From the NCBI GenBank assembly GCA_016720925.1, contig JADKJR010000013.1, positions 77,871 through 141,870 on the forward strand: a stretch of 64,000 nt of DNA. Reading direction: 5' to 3'. This document shows, piece by piece, positions 54,605 to 63,794 of this stretch. Position numbers and translations under genes: made by a program. Source of the stretch: Betaproteobacteria bacterium (GTDB lineage Bacteria > Pseudomonadota > Gammaproteobacteria > Burkholderiales > Usitatibacteraceae). Under the pieces are notes generated by a model. That model made no database searches and was not told the origin of the DNA. It saw nothing but the letters and a program-made list of their open reading frames with translations. Position 1 is the first letter of the stretch, and the number at the start of each line of letters is the position of its first letter.

Positions 54605-55222
54605 TTACTTTCCACCGGTCAGTTGATTCGACAAGGCACTGCCGGGTGTTCCCCCATGCGAAAAGCCCGTCGACAATTCTCCTTGCGCAGTGACCCATGT
54701 CGCCGAACCAGGAGCAAGCGCGAGTGTCTGGCGCAATGGGGGATAACAAATGCCGGCGTCCGCACAACCCTGGGAACTGACCGCGAGTGTGAGCGATTCA
54801 TGGCCAGATTGTGTTTTGTCCAAGACCGTAGTTGGCAAAGGGAGGAGTAGGCGCACACTATGTCGGTATGTAACCACTTTGCCAAAGCTGGCGTCCTGCT
54901 TCCACTTTCCGGTCGGCCATGCTTGTCGGGACAGTGAAACCGGCTGGCCATTGACGGCAAAGCGAAACCGATCGCGGTACATGTAGTAGCCATTGGCGAT
55001 CGCAAATCTTAGTTCAAGCGTTTTGGCATCGACAAGCCGCGCCCTGACAGCAAACGCCTTTTCCGCTTCGAGTAGATCCGGTTCCCGGTTTGGCGCGACA
55101 GCCCTTGCCGGGCGAATGGAGATCGCAGCGACAGCTAATGTCTGACAAAGGATGAACAGGATCATCGCGCGACGAACAAGGCGATTCAAGTCCCGGCGAT
55201 ATAGCGTTCTATTTGGTTTCAT
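54605..55222 (-). CDS. Stand-alone DsbD alpha (N-terminal) domain
   Basis: The 205-residue exported protein has a signal peptide (about 20-41) and the DsbD alpha immunoglobulin-like domain with its redox Cys pair in SQGCADAGICYPP (Cys153, Cys159) and the YYMYRDRF cap region. Full DsbD is about 600 residues with eight membrane helices and a C-terminal thioredoxin domain; none of that is here, since the tlpA-like gene begins 46 bases after the stop. The start overlaps the cutA stop by 14 bases. It is either a truncation or a functional single domain that passes electrons to or from another carrier. Confidence 0.85.
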   Translation of the reverse strand: MKPNRTLYRRDLNRLVRRAMILFILCQTLAVAAISIRPARAVAPNREPDLLEAEKAFAVRARLVDAKTLELRFAIANGYYMYRDRFRFAVNGQPVSLSRQAWPTGKWKQDASFGKVVTYRHSVRLLLPLPTTVLDKTQSGHESLTLAVSSQGCADAGICYPPLRQTLALAPGSATWVTAQGELSTGFSHGGTPGSALSNQLTGGK

Positions 55223-55535
55223 TCGTGATCCAGTTCAGATAGGCGGAAAGACCCGTGTCGATCGGGAACGCAATGATTTCCGGAACATCATACGAATGTA
55301 GACGCTTGATGTCGGCCTCAAGTTCTGAATAGCGGTTTGCCGTGCTTTTGATCAACAACGTTATTTCGGCTGAGGATTCGATGCGTCCCTGCCAGTGGTA
55401 ACGGGACTTTCCCATCGGGAGTGCATGCACACAGGCCGCCAATCGTTGTTGTAACAAAGACTCAGAGATCTTTACAGCCAGATTTTCATCCGGTACTGTG
55501 GTAATTACGAGGAGAGCCCCAATGTCAAAAGTCAT
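55209..55535 (-). CDS. cutA: CutA divalent-ion tolerance protein
   Basis: The 108-residue trimeric ferredoxin-like protein has the signature LVITTVPDENLAVKI, the CVHALP strand, YHWQGRIE and the C-terminal YDVPEIIAFPI motif. Its physiological role is debated. It is divergent from fxsA (30-base gap) and overlaps the dsbD-alpha gene, the conserved fxsA-cutA-dsbD arrangement. Confidence 0.95.
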   Translation of the reverse strand: MTFDIGALLVITTVPDENLAVKISESLLQQRLAACVHALPMGKSRYHWQGRIESSAEITLLIKSTANRYSELEADIKRLHSYDVPEIIAFPIDTGLSAYLNWITNETK

Positions 55536-55565
55536 GCGGGTGCGAGTCTTGGAAAGGAAGTCATT

Positions 55566-55991
55566 ATGCGGCTGTTGTTGATCGGCATTTTAATGGGATT
55601 CCCGTTACTGGAAGGCGCGGTGCTATATAAGCTCGCGTACGGTCCCTCCGGACATGGAGGCTGGGTATTGGCGTGGCTGGTGTTTGCCTGCATTGCCGGC
55701 ATTGTGCTGATCAAAGAGGCGCGCTTTTCGCTGATGACGCGCTTGGCGGGCGCTTTCTCTCAGGGCCAATTTTCATTGGCGGCGTTCATCGACAGTTTCC
55801 GCACAGTCCTGGCGGGTCTACTGCTGATTTTTCCGGGAATTATCTCGGACGTCATGGCGCTCGCCTTGCTGCTGTTGCCAATTCGCGAACCTGCCCTGCA
55901 GCAGGCTTCAATGCGGCCCCAGCGCCCGTCACACGGGCCGCGTTTTCGTCCGGATGGCGTGATTGAAGGCGAGTTTCGTCGCGAACGTTAG
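55566..55991 (+). CDS. fxsA: FxsA family membrane protein
   Basis: The 141-residue inner-membrane protein has four hydrophobic helices (about 2-20, 26-48, 68-85, 84-105) and the family motif LLLIFPGIISDVMALALLLLP. The E. coli homologue lowers phage T7 exclusion by the F plasmid; the general function is unknown. The stop overlaps the stop region of the convergent epimerase gene by four bases. Confidence 0.93.
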   Translation: MRLLLIGILMGFPLLEGAVLYKLAYGPSGHGGWVLAWLVFACIAGIVLIKEARFSLMTRLAGAFSQGQFSLAAFIDSFRTVLAGLLLIFPGIISDVMALALLLLPIREPALQQASMRPQRPSHGPRFRPDGVIEGEFRRER

Positions 55992-56914
55992 CGCAGTTTC
56001 ATTTCCCGCAGAAAATCATCGACCGTCGGATATTGCAAGCTGAAACGCAATTCACGTTTCAGCCGCTGATTGCCTATACGGCGCGATTCACTCATAAAAG
56101 ACAATAGTGCCGGTGAAATCCGCGTTGCCGCCTCCGTCCGCGAAATCCGTGGTGGTTGCGGCAGACCGAATGCATCCGCGACCCGATCAAAATAGTCCGC
56201 CATGGGCAGTGCCGTATCATCGACCACGTTGTAGACGCGTTCCGGCTTACCCTTATACATCGCCGCAACGGCCGCACGCGCCAAATCCTCCGCATGAATG
56301 TGGTTGGTAAATACATCGTCTTCCGCCACCAACGCAGCGGTGCCCTTGCGCAAGCGCTCGACGGGCAACCGATCGCCTGCATAAATTCCTGGTGCTCGCA
56401 AGATGAAAACCGGCGCGCCAACTTGGCGTCCCCACGCGCGCAATTGGCGTTCGGCGTCCACCCGTCGACCGGCACGCTCGGTGGCGGGTTTGAGCGGTCG
56501 GGTTTCATCTATCCACGCGCCACCGCAATCACCATATACACCGGTCGTACTGATATACACCAACCGCCGGGGTGTGCCCGGTGAGAGCTGTGATAGCATC
56601 CTCGCTCGCGTGGATTTGTGCGCCGGCTGCCAGGACAATGCGGCAAGCAGATGCATGGTGTGGGTGTCACGAACGCCATCGCCGGGCGGCGGTGCGAAAT
56701 GAAACACCACATCGGCTTGACCGGCGAGTTTGCGCAAACTGCCGGGCACGCTCAAATCACCGCGAATCACTCTGATACCCATGGAACGCGCGTAATTGGC
56801 CCGCTCGTCACTACGGACAAGCGCACTGACGGCATAACGATTCACCAGGCGCTTCGCTACGCGTTCGCCGATATCGCCAAAGCCGATGATGAGTATTCTG
56901 GTTGATGAATGCAT
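55988..56914 (-). CDS. NAD-dependent epimerase/dehydratase-like (extended SDR)
   Basis: The 308-residue protein has a Rossmann start ILIIGFGDIGERVAKRL, a VYISTTGVYGDCGG catalytic strand (Ser/Tyr region) and IHAEDLARA. It resembles the YeeZ-like group of atypical SDRs. The substrate is unknown. ATG 56914 gives the Rossmann start; the longer frame to 56956 would overlap the divergent reductase gene. Confidence 0.87.
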   Translation of the reverse strand: MHSSTRILIIGFGDIGERVAKRLVNRYAVSALVRSDERANYARSMGIRVIRGDLSVPGSLRKLAGQADVVFHFAPPPGDGVRDTHTMHLLAALSWQPAHKSTRARMLSQLSPGTPRRLVYISTTGVYGDCGGAWIDETRPLKPATERAGRRVDAERQLRAWGRQVGAPVFILRAPGIYAGDRLPVERLRKGTAALVAEDDVFTNHIHAEDLARAAVAAMYKGKPERVYNVVDDTALPMADYFDRVADAFGLPQPPRISRTEAATRISPALLSFMSESRRIGNQRLKRELRFSLQYPTVDDFLREMKLR

Positions 56915-56946
56915 GATGTCGCGAAGTATAGAGAATTGAGAACCTA

Positions 56947-57990
56947 ATGAGCACACCTGAATACCAAGTCACCTTGCAGCCGTCGGGCAATACCTTCAAA
57001 GTTGCCGTGGATGAGACGGTCCTCGATGCGGCACTGCGCCAGGGCATTGGCCTGCCGTATGGCTGCCGCAACGGTGCCTGCGGATCGTGCAAAGGAAGAC
57101 TCGTGTCTGGTGACTTTGATTACGGCACTTATCAGGAACGCACTTTGTCAGCGGAAGAGAAGGTCGCGGGCAAGGCACTGTTCTGCGTCGGCAAGCCGCT
57201 CTCCGACCTGACGCTGGAAGTAAAAGAAATCGGCGGCACCGGCGATATTCAGATTCGCACGTTGCCGTGCCGGGTCGAAAAGGTTGAGAAAGTCGCGCCG
57301 GATGTCGCTGTGCTCTCCCTGAAATTGCCCGCGCAGGAACGATTGCAGTACTTCGCCGGACAATACATCGATATCCTGCTGAAAGATGGCAAGCGTCGCA
57401 GCTTCTCGGTCGCCAACGCGCCGCACCATGACCAGTTCATAGAACTCCACATGCGCCAGATTCCTGGTGGCGAGTTCACCAACTTCGTTTTCAACGAAAT
57501 GCGTCCCCGCGCCATCCTGCGTTTTGAGGGTCCGCTCGGCACGTTTTTCCTGCGCGAGGACTCCGACAAGCCGATCATCCTCGTGGCCGGCGGCACGGGT
57601 TTTGCACCAATCAAAGCAGTTATTGAGCATGCGTTGCACGAACATCTCGACCGCGAAATGGTGCTCTACTGGGGTTGCCGCTCCATTCAGGATTTGTATA
57701 TGCCGCAATTGCCCGCCCAGTGGGCACGGGAACACCCGAACTTCACCTTTATCCCGGTTCTCTCCGACCCCAAACCCGAGGATAATTGGCAGGGACGGAT
57801 CGGCTTTGTGCATCAGGCCGTAGTGGATGATTTTGAATCACTGGCCGGTTATCAGGTCTATGCCTGTGGCGCACCCGTTATGATTGACGCCGCGCGAGAA
57901 GCTTTCGCGAGGCGTGGATTGCCGGATGATGAATTTTTTGCCGACTCGTTTACTTATTCCCCGCAGCCCGAACCCTTAGCCATCAAGTAG
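56947..57990 (+). CDS. 2Fe-2S ferredoxin-NAD(P)H reductase (glucoseen-reductase-like)
   Basis: The 347-residue flavin reductase has an N-terminal plant-type 2Fe-2S domain (Cys40, 45, 48 and 80 in YGCRNGACGSCKG and ALFC), an FAD domain (RSFSVANAP) and an NAD(P)H domain (ILVAGGTGFAPIKAVIEHAL, YWGCRS). Such proteins are labelled CDP-6-deoxy-glucoseen reductase-like, but outside ascarylose clusters they are probably electron donors to an oxygenase or a general ferredoxin reductase. Confidence 0.92.
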   Translation: MSTPEYQVTLQPSGNTFKVAVDETVLDAALRQGIGLPYGCRNGACGSCKGRLVSGDFDYGTYQERTLSAEEKVAGKALFCVGKPLSDLTLEVKEIGGTGDIQIRTLPCRVEKVEKVAPDVAVLSLKLPAQERLQYFAGQYIDILLKDGKRRSFSVANAPHHDQFIELHMRQIPGGEFTNFVFNEMRPRAILRFEGPLGTFFLREDSDKPIILVAGGTGFAPIKAVIEHALHEHLDREMVLYWGCRSIQDLYMPQLPAQWAREHPNFTFIPVLSDPKPEDNWQGRIGFVHQAVVDDFESLAGYQVYACGAPVMIDAAREAFARRGLPDDEFFADSFTYSPQPEPLAIK

Positions 57991-58020
57991 CAAACCGTAT
58001 TCCCAACCAAGGAGAATCCC

Positions 58021-58521
58021 ATGATCAAAGCAGGCGACAAACTACCCGACGGAACATTGAGCGAATTCATCGAAGTCGAAACCGCCGGCTGCGCGGTCGG
58101 CCCCAACAGTTTCAAGGTGAGCGATCTCACCAAGGGCAAGAAAATCGCTGTGTTTGGGTTGCCCGGCGCGTTCACACCGACTTGTTCCGCCAAGCATGTA
58201 CCGGGCTATGTGAACAACTACGACGCGCTGAAGAACAAGGGCGTGGATGAAATCTGGTGCGTGTCGGTTAATGATGCCTTTGTCATGGGTGCATGGGCCA
58301 AGGATCAGCACACAGAAGGCAAGGTTCGCATGTTCGGCGACGGTTCCGCCGCCTGGACCAAGGCACTCGGGTTGGAATTCGATCTCACCGCCAAAGGCAT
58401 GGGCATCCGCATGCAACGCTTCTCAATGCTGGTCGAGGATGGCGTGGTCAAGACATTCAACCTTGAAGGTCCGGGCAAATTTGAAGTCTCGAACGCCGAG
58501 ACAATGCTCGCACAGGCATAG
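58021..58521 (+). CDS. Peroxiredoxin, Prx5/AhpE-type
   Basis: The 166-residue thiol peroxidase of the redoxin (Prx5) family has the peroxidatic cysteine in PGAFTPTCSAKHVPGY (Cys55), the VSVNDAFVMGAWAK block and the conserved arginine region MRMQRFSMLVEDG-like. It reduces hydrogen and alkyl peroxides. AAGGAG precedes the ATG. It lies 30 bases after the reductase gene, with which it is likely co-transcribed. Confidence 0.95.
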   Translation: MIKAGDKLPDGTLSEFIEVETAGCAVGPNSFKVSDLTKGKKIAVFGLPGAFTPTCSAKHVPGYVNNYDALKNKGVDEIWCVSVNDAFVMGAWAKDQHTEGKVRMFGDGSAAWTKALGLEFDLTAKGMGIRMQRFSMLVEDGVVKTFNLEGPGKFEVSNAETMLAQA

Positions 58522-58541
58522 CCTTAATCGCAATATTCCGA

Positions 58542-59465
58542 ATGTCAACACCCAAAATCTTCATCGACGGCGAACACGGCACAACGGGCCTGTTGATCCG
58601 CGATCTATTGCGCGAGCGCAAAGACATCGAACTCGTCAGCATCGCGCCGGACAAGCGCAAGGATCAGGCCGAACGCAAACGCCTGCTCAATGCGGTCGAC
58701 CTGGCGATTCTGTGCCTGCCGGACGATGCCGCGCGCGAATCGGTGTCGATGATCGACAACCCGACCGTACGCGTGATCGATGCGAGCACCGCGCACCGGG
58801 TGTTGCCGGACTGGGCATTCGGCTTTCCGGAAATGACCGCCAAGCAGGAACAACTCATCAAGCAATCACACCGCGTTGCCAATCCTGGCTGCTGGTCGAC
58901 TTGCTTTATCGCACTGGTGCGCCCGCTGGTCGATGCCGGGCTGCTGCCGGCTGATTTTGCAGGTACAACTTGGGGCATTTCGGGTTACTCGGGCGGCGGC
59001 CGGCAGATGGTGGAAGCGTTCGAGAGCGGCACCACCAAAACAACATTTTTCACCTACGGCCTCAAATTAACCCACAAGCATCTGCCGGAAATGCAGCTGT
59101 ATTCCGGGTTGACGCGCGCGCCGCTTTTTACACCCTCGGTGGGCGCCTTTCGACAGGGCATGCTGGTGCATGTGCCGATCCAGTTGTGGTCGTTGGCCAA
59201 ACCGGTGTCGGCCCGGCAGTTGCACGAATGTCTCGCCGCGCATTACGCCGGCAAACCGCATGTTGACGTCAAGCCGTTCGGCGGCGAACCACCCGGCGAA
59301 CTCAATCCCGAAGCGCTCAACGGCACCAATCAGATGGAACTGTTCGTGTTTGAGAATGCCGGGAATGAACAGGCGGTCCTGGTGGCGCGGCTGGACAATC
59401 TCGGCAAGGGTGCGGGGCGCGCGGCATTGCAGAATGCGGCGTTGATGCTGGGGTTAGTACAGTAA
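58542..59465 (+). CDS. argC: N-acetyl-gamma-glutamyl-phosphate reductase, type 2
   Basis: The 307-residue enzyme carries out the third step of arginine synthesis. The short type 2 form is recognised by IFIDGEHGTTGLLIRD, the DASTAHR loop, the catalytic cysteine in VANPGCWST (Cys117) and GYSGGGRQM. It is located 20 bases after the peroxiredoxin gene. Confidence 0.95.
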   Translation: MSTPKIFIDGEHGTTGLLIRDLLRERKDIELVSIAPDKRKDQAERKRLLNAVDLAILCLPDDAARESVSMIDNPTVRVIDASTAHRVLPDWAFGFPEMTAKQEQLIKQSHRVANPGCWSTCFIALVRPLVDAGLLPADFAGTTWGISGYSGGGRQMVEAFESGTTKTTFFTYGLKLTHKHLPEMQLYSGLTRAPLFTPSVGAFRQGMLVHVPIQLWSLAKPVSARQLHECLAAHYAGKPHVDVKPFGGEPPGELNPEALNGTNQMELFVFENAGNEQAVLVARLDNLGKGAGRAALQNAALMLGLVQ

Positions 59466-59515
59466 ATCGTAGATCGCCATATGTCGCGCCTTTCCGGGCG
59501 CAAATATCCTGAAAA

Positions 59516-59536
59516 CCGCACCAGTACTAGTGTTTA
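59516..59536. repeat. Half/degenerate copy (F) of the palindromic element
   Basis: The right arm CCGCACCAGTACTAGTGTTT plus A is clear, and the preceding CCGGGCG-N9-CCTGAAAA resembles the loop of copy E (CCAGACC to CCTGAAAA). The left arm is too diverged to call. The terminal TTA is the stop codon of the GNAT gene. Confidence 0.6.
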
Positions 59537-59989
59537 CCTGTTTGAGTAAACATCCGGATCGTGTTTTTCCATCCAGCGTTCCGGCGCTTTCAGCAGCGTG
59601 AATCCGAATTGCGCATACAGCCCATGCGCATCCGACGTCGCAAGCACCCATCGCCGCAACCCCTGCAATTCCGGGTGACTACCGATGCATTCCATCAGCC
59701 GCTTCGACAATCCCTTGCCGCGGTGCGCGGGCAACACAAACACGTCACCGAGATACGCGACCGTTGCCCGATCGCTGGTTACTCGCGCAAAACCTGCCAG
59801 TTCATCATCGCGCAGGATGGCAAAACACAATGAACCCCGCATGGAGCGCTCGACCACGTCGCGTGGAATGTTGCGGGCCCAGTAAGATTTTTCACTGAGG
59901 AAGCGGTGCACCGCATTCAGGTCCATACGCTCGCGATCGGTGGTGATTTCGTAGCCGTTACGTGTCCACGACAGCGATTCGGACATCAT
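59534..59989 (-). CDS. GNAT-family N-acetyltransferase
   Basis: The 151-residue acetyltransferase has the acetyl-CoA loop VLPAHRGKGLSKRLME and the YAQFGFTLL C-terminal strand. The acceptor is unknown. ATG codons at 59989 and 59986 are both possible starts. Its TAA stop belongs to the edge of a palindromic-element arm. It lies between argC and hemY and is not obviously linked to either. Confidence 0.88.
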   Translation of the reverse strand: MMSESLSWTRNGYEITTDRERMDLNAVHRFLSEKSYWARNIPRDVVERSMRGSLCFAILRDDELAGFARVTSDRATVAYLGDVFVLPAHRGKGLSKRLMECIGSHPELQGLRRWVLATSDAHGLYAQFGFTLLKAPERWMEKHDPDVYSNR

Positions 59990-59999
59990 TTCAATCGGC

Positions 60000-61202
60000 T
60001 TATTTTGCCAACTCCGCGCTGCGCCGGATGTGACGCACCGCTTCGTCGCGCTTGCCCATCTGCTCCATCAGGCGCGCCAGCGTCATGTGCGCATCCAGCG
60101 TCGGTTGCAGCGCCACGCTGGCTTCCAGATAGCTTTGCGCCTTGCCCCACAGCGACTGGCGCATGCACAGCTTGCCGAGCGTGGCCAGCAACACCGCATC
60201 GCGCGCATGCTGCTTCAGCCACTTCTCGGCGCGCTCAATCTGCGCCAGCGTGGATTCGCCTTTGCAATCGGCGTAGATCGCGGCCAGCGAACTTTCCCAT
60301 CCTTCAGGTCCGCGCCGGTTGATGGTTTCTTCGACCACCTTTTGCGCGCCTCGCCGCTGCCCAGGCCAACCAGCCGCTTGCCCACCGTCACGGCCATGCT
60401 GACGTCGTAGCGCGAGACGCTTTCCAGCGACTCCCATGCCGCGATGATCACTTCGCGGTTGGCTGGTTTCGATTTGATCAGATTCAGCTGGGCATTCAGT
60501 CGGATTTGCTGGGCAGCCGCCTCGGGCAACAGGCCCGAGCGCGCCAGCGGGTTCGAGGTCGCCAGCACATCGTCCCAGGCCTTCTCGGCCATTTCGGCTT
60601 CGACCTTCATCTTCAGTACGCCCGGATTCTTCGGGTCGTTTTCCGCCAGTCCCTTCAGCAACGACAGCGCTTCGTTGGCGCGGCCGTCGGCCAGCAGCAT
60701 GTAGGCTTTCGAGGCGTCGCGCATGTGCGCCGATTTCCCGCCGCCCTCGCCGCGAATCCGGTCCAGGTAGGGCACCGCGGCGCCGGAATTGCCGCCCTCG
60801 TAGGCTGCCCAGGCCGCCAGCGCCGCGGCCAGATCGCGGGTGTCATCGTGCTGCATGCCGGCGCGTGCCTTTTCCTCGGCATCACGAAACCGCCCCGAAA
60901 AAAGCAGCTCCAGGCTCGCAAAAACGGCATCGCGCGCTTTTGGCGCGCTCCTGTTCGGCGTGGCACTTTTTCAGTTGGCGTGGCAGCCCGTACGGCGCCA
61001 CCGCCAGCCGGATCAGCCCAATAGGCCAGCGCAAAACCGGCCAGGCCAGAATCACAAACATCATCACCGACATCTCGACGCGGAACGGCGGCGCCACCAT
61101 CACCACATAACCGCTGCCGTGACGGCCGGCCAGCGCGACAGCCACGGCAAAAGCCGCCATGCCCAGCAGCCACAACACCCAGCGAATCGGACGGCTGATC
61201 AT
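60000..61202 (-). pseudogene. hemY: hemY (heme-synthesis-associated TPR membrane protein) with two frameshifts
   Basis: The start (MISRPIRWVLWLL, two membrane helices, GYVVMVAPPFRVEMS) and TPR-like body are HemY. The frame breaks twice. Near 60945-60951, KKCHAEQERAK should continue ARDAVFASLELLF, which is in another frame. Near 60365, GLGSGEA should continue AQKVVEETI in a third. Joining the segments gives a full-length protein of about 400 residues ending RRSAELAK. The start is 4 bases after the hemX stop, as in an operon. Each break needs one base. Confidence 0.8.
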
Positions 61203-61205
61203 CGG

Positions 61206-62254
61206 CTACTTTCCACTGCGTTCACGCGCTGCCCGCGCGGCGCGAACGGCATTGAGGCTGGACGTGATATCGGGGGTGGAAATCGACAGCGGGTTGTCGG
61301 CCAGCTGCTTCAGCATGGTCAGCGCGTTGACGTTGACGCGTGCCTTGGGGTCGAAGTAACGGGTGAGCATCTCGCGCGCCAGCTTGATGTCTTCCTTGTA
61401 ATTGACTTCATCGCGCGCAATCAGCGCGGTACGCGCAGACAGCAGCCGCAGCTTCAGGTTCTCGCGCAGGAAGTAGCCCTGCTGCGGCGACAACAACGCC
61501 GGATCGCTGCTGTCCAGTTCACGGATGCGGATCAGCTGCTTCATTTCATGCCACAGGTCCTTGCCGAAGCGGAGCGCAATATTGTCATTGGCATCGACAC
61601 TCTTCTCGTCGCGGGCGCTGGCGACCATTTTGTCCGGTACTGCCAGCGGCAGCGTGGGCGCCAGGCTCATCAGGTTGTCCAGCTTGACGCTGACACCCTG
61701 GGTATCGACCATCGGCAGCGCCTTCAGGCGCTCCATGTCCTGGGTGATGGCGCGGCGCAGCTGCACCACCTGCAATTTGTCGGCGCGCCCCAGCCGCTGG
61801 TCGGCGGCCTGCAGGGCGATCAGCGCGGCGCGCACGTTGCCGGCCAGGGTCAGCTCGCGGCTGGCGATATTGAGCGTCTGCTCGATTTCCGCCAGCAGCC
61901 ACTCGTCCGGCGCGCGCGCCAGTTCGCGGTACATCTCTTCCATCGCCACCCGCTGCCCCTGGAATTCGGCCAGCTTGCCTTCCAGCTGCGCCACGCGGTT
62001 CTGCGAATCGCGCACATCACGCGCCAGCACCTCCACCTGGGTCGCGGTCTGTTTCTGTGCGGTCGACTGTTCGGCCAGCCTGATGCCGAGACTCTGCGTC
62101 AGGGTCTGCTCGGTTTCGCGGCTTGGCAGCAAGCTCCATAATGCCAAGGCCAAGGCCGACCACGGCGACCACCAGCGCGGCCAGATGCAGGCTGCCACGC
62201 AGCCCAGCCGTTGCCCGGGAACACGGGGGAGGGATCGGGTTTGAACTCGTCCAT
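61206..62254 (-). pseudogene. hemX: hemX (uroporphyrinogen-associated membrane protein) with frameshifted N-terminus
   Basis: From about 62140 to 61206 one frame encodes the coiled-coil and C-terminal HemX region (TLTQSLGIRLAEQS, then VQLRRAITQDMERLKALP). The natural ATG at 62254 (MDEFKPDPSPVFPG) is in a different frame. The expected membrane helix (LHLAALVVAVVGLGLG) reads in a third frame at about 62160-62200. At least two single-base indels are needed to restore about 349 residues. The gene is 4 bases after hemD. Confidence 0.75.
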
Positions 62255-62258
62255 GATA

Positions 62259-63048
62259 TCAGGACGCCTCGGCATTGATGCGCGGTTTCAATTTCACCAA
62301 CGCCAGGAACGAGCCTGTTTCGGCGGACATCGGCGCCTCCGCGACACGGGCGAACCCGCGCGACTTTGCCGCGGCAGCTACCCGCCCATGCGGAACCAGC
62401 AGCCAGGAAGACTTGAGCGCCGTCTCGTGGCCCGTAAATGACTTCAGCAGACTATCCAACGTTTCCACACTCAGCGCCATCACGGCGAATCGGGTTTTCA
62501 TCAACTTGACCAGCGATTCGATTTGCGCACGCGGCGGAATCAAATCGTTTCTTTGATAGCACTCCAGCGGCACCACCGTGGCGCCGCGTTCCGACAGTCT
62601 CTTCCAGCAGGTTGCGCCCGCCAGCGAGGCTATGACCCCGCATCAGGATGATAGTTTGCCCCTGCACCTGCTGCAATTGCGGCAGCGCCAGCAGGCCCTC
62701 GCTGTCGATATTCTGTTGCGGTGACACAACACGTTCGATTCCGGCATCGCGCAAAGCCGTCGCGGTCGCGTGACCGATTGACATGATCAGGGTGCCTTTG
62801 GCCAGCGCGCCGTGTGCACGCAGGCAGGGCAGGCCGTGCTCGACCGCATTGACGCTGACGAAAATGGCTGCGTACGCCTTGGTCAGGACGCCGAGATCGA
62901 TCATGCATGCCAGTGGCGTTATCTCCAGCACCGGCATCTCGATCGCCGACGCACCGGCACTGCGCAGCGCTTTTGCGGTTGATTCGCCCTGCTGTCGCGG
63001 GCGTGTCACCACGATTGTCATGCCCGACAAGGGCAACGCATCAGGCAT
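62259..63048 (-). pseudogene. hemD: hemD (uroporphyrinogen-III synthase) with a frameshift
   Basis: The start MPDALPLSGMTIVVTRPRQQG (ATG 63048) and the first two-thirds are HemD, including the SVNAVEHGL strand and IGHATATALRDAGI. Near 62600 the frame breaks: RNLLEETVG should continue ERGATVVPLECYQRND, which is in the next frame and runs to the stop at 62259. One extra base or two missing bases explain it. The ATG overlaps the hemC stop by 8 bases. Confidence 0.8.
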
Positions 63049-63794
63049 TGCGCGACAAGCTGGCAAGAATCTTGTCGGCGCCGGCAGCGAGCAAGCCTTG
63101 CGGCCAGTGCCAGTGCCGAGTCGCTCGGCGTCCGCCGGATCGCCCGAAATCGCATCGCGAATCATCCGATGGCCGGCAGAAACTGGGCGGGGTCGAGAAT
63201 GGCGCGGATACGCGAGCTGAAGCCTAGACGTTTCAATCCCGCCGCCGCCAGGATGATCGCATCGTAGTTACCGGCATCGAGTTTGGCGAGTCGCGTATTG
63301 ACATTGCCGCGCAACGCTTCGATCTTCAGATCCGGACGCAAAGTCCGCAACTGGCTCTCGCGCCGCAAACTCGACGTGCCGACCACGGCGCCCTGCGGCA
63401 ATTCGTCGATCGCGGCGAAGCGATTCGATACCAGGGCATCGTGCACATCTTCACGTTCGCCCACAATCACCGCCGCAAATCCGGCGGGCAAGGTCATGGG
63501 CACATCCTTCATCGAATGCACCGCGAGGTCCGCGCGCCCTTCTTCCATCGCCACTTCGAGTTCCTTGATGAACAGGCCCTTGCCGCCAATCTGCGCAAGC
63601 GGCTTGTCGAGGATCTGGTCGCCCTTGGTGGTCATGCCAATGATCTCGACGTTTGCACCGGGGTAGAGCTGCCGCAGTTTCGCTGCGGTCCATTCGCTTT
63701 GCACCATCGCAAGACGGCTTTCACGCGAAGCAATCCGAAGGCGGGTTGGGGGGCTGATCTGTGGAGAGCCGGCAGTAGAAGCGGTGGCAGACAT
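63041..63794 (-). pseudogene. hemC: hemC (hydroxymethylbilane synthase) with internal deletion and frameshift
   Basis: Residues 1-209 from ATG 63794 are HemC (RIASRESRLAMVQ, KGLFIKELE, AVHSMKDVP, GTSSLRR, RGNVNTRL) and end at FLPAIG. The usual next text, QGALGIE and the cofactor-binding Cys segment GGSCQ, is absent. Directly after comes the C-terminal tail in another frame (RDAISGDPADAERLG, then LLAAGADKILASLSRNA). About 55-60 codons are missing, plus one or two frameshifts. If real, the protein could not bind its dipyrromethane cofactor. Confidence 0.8.
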
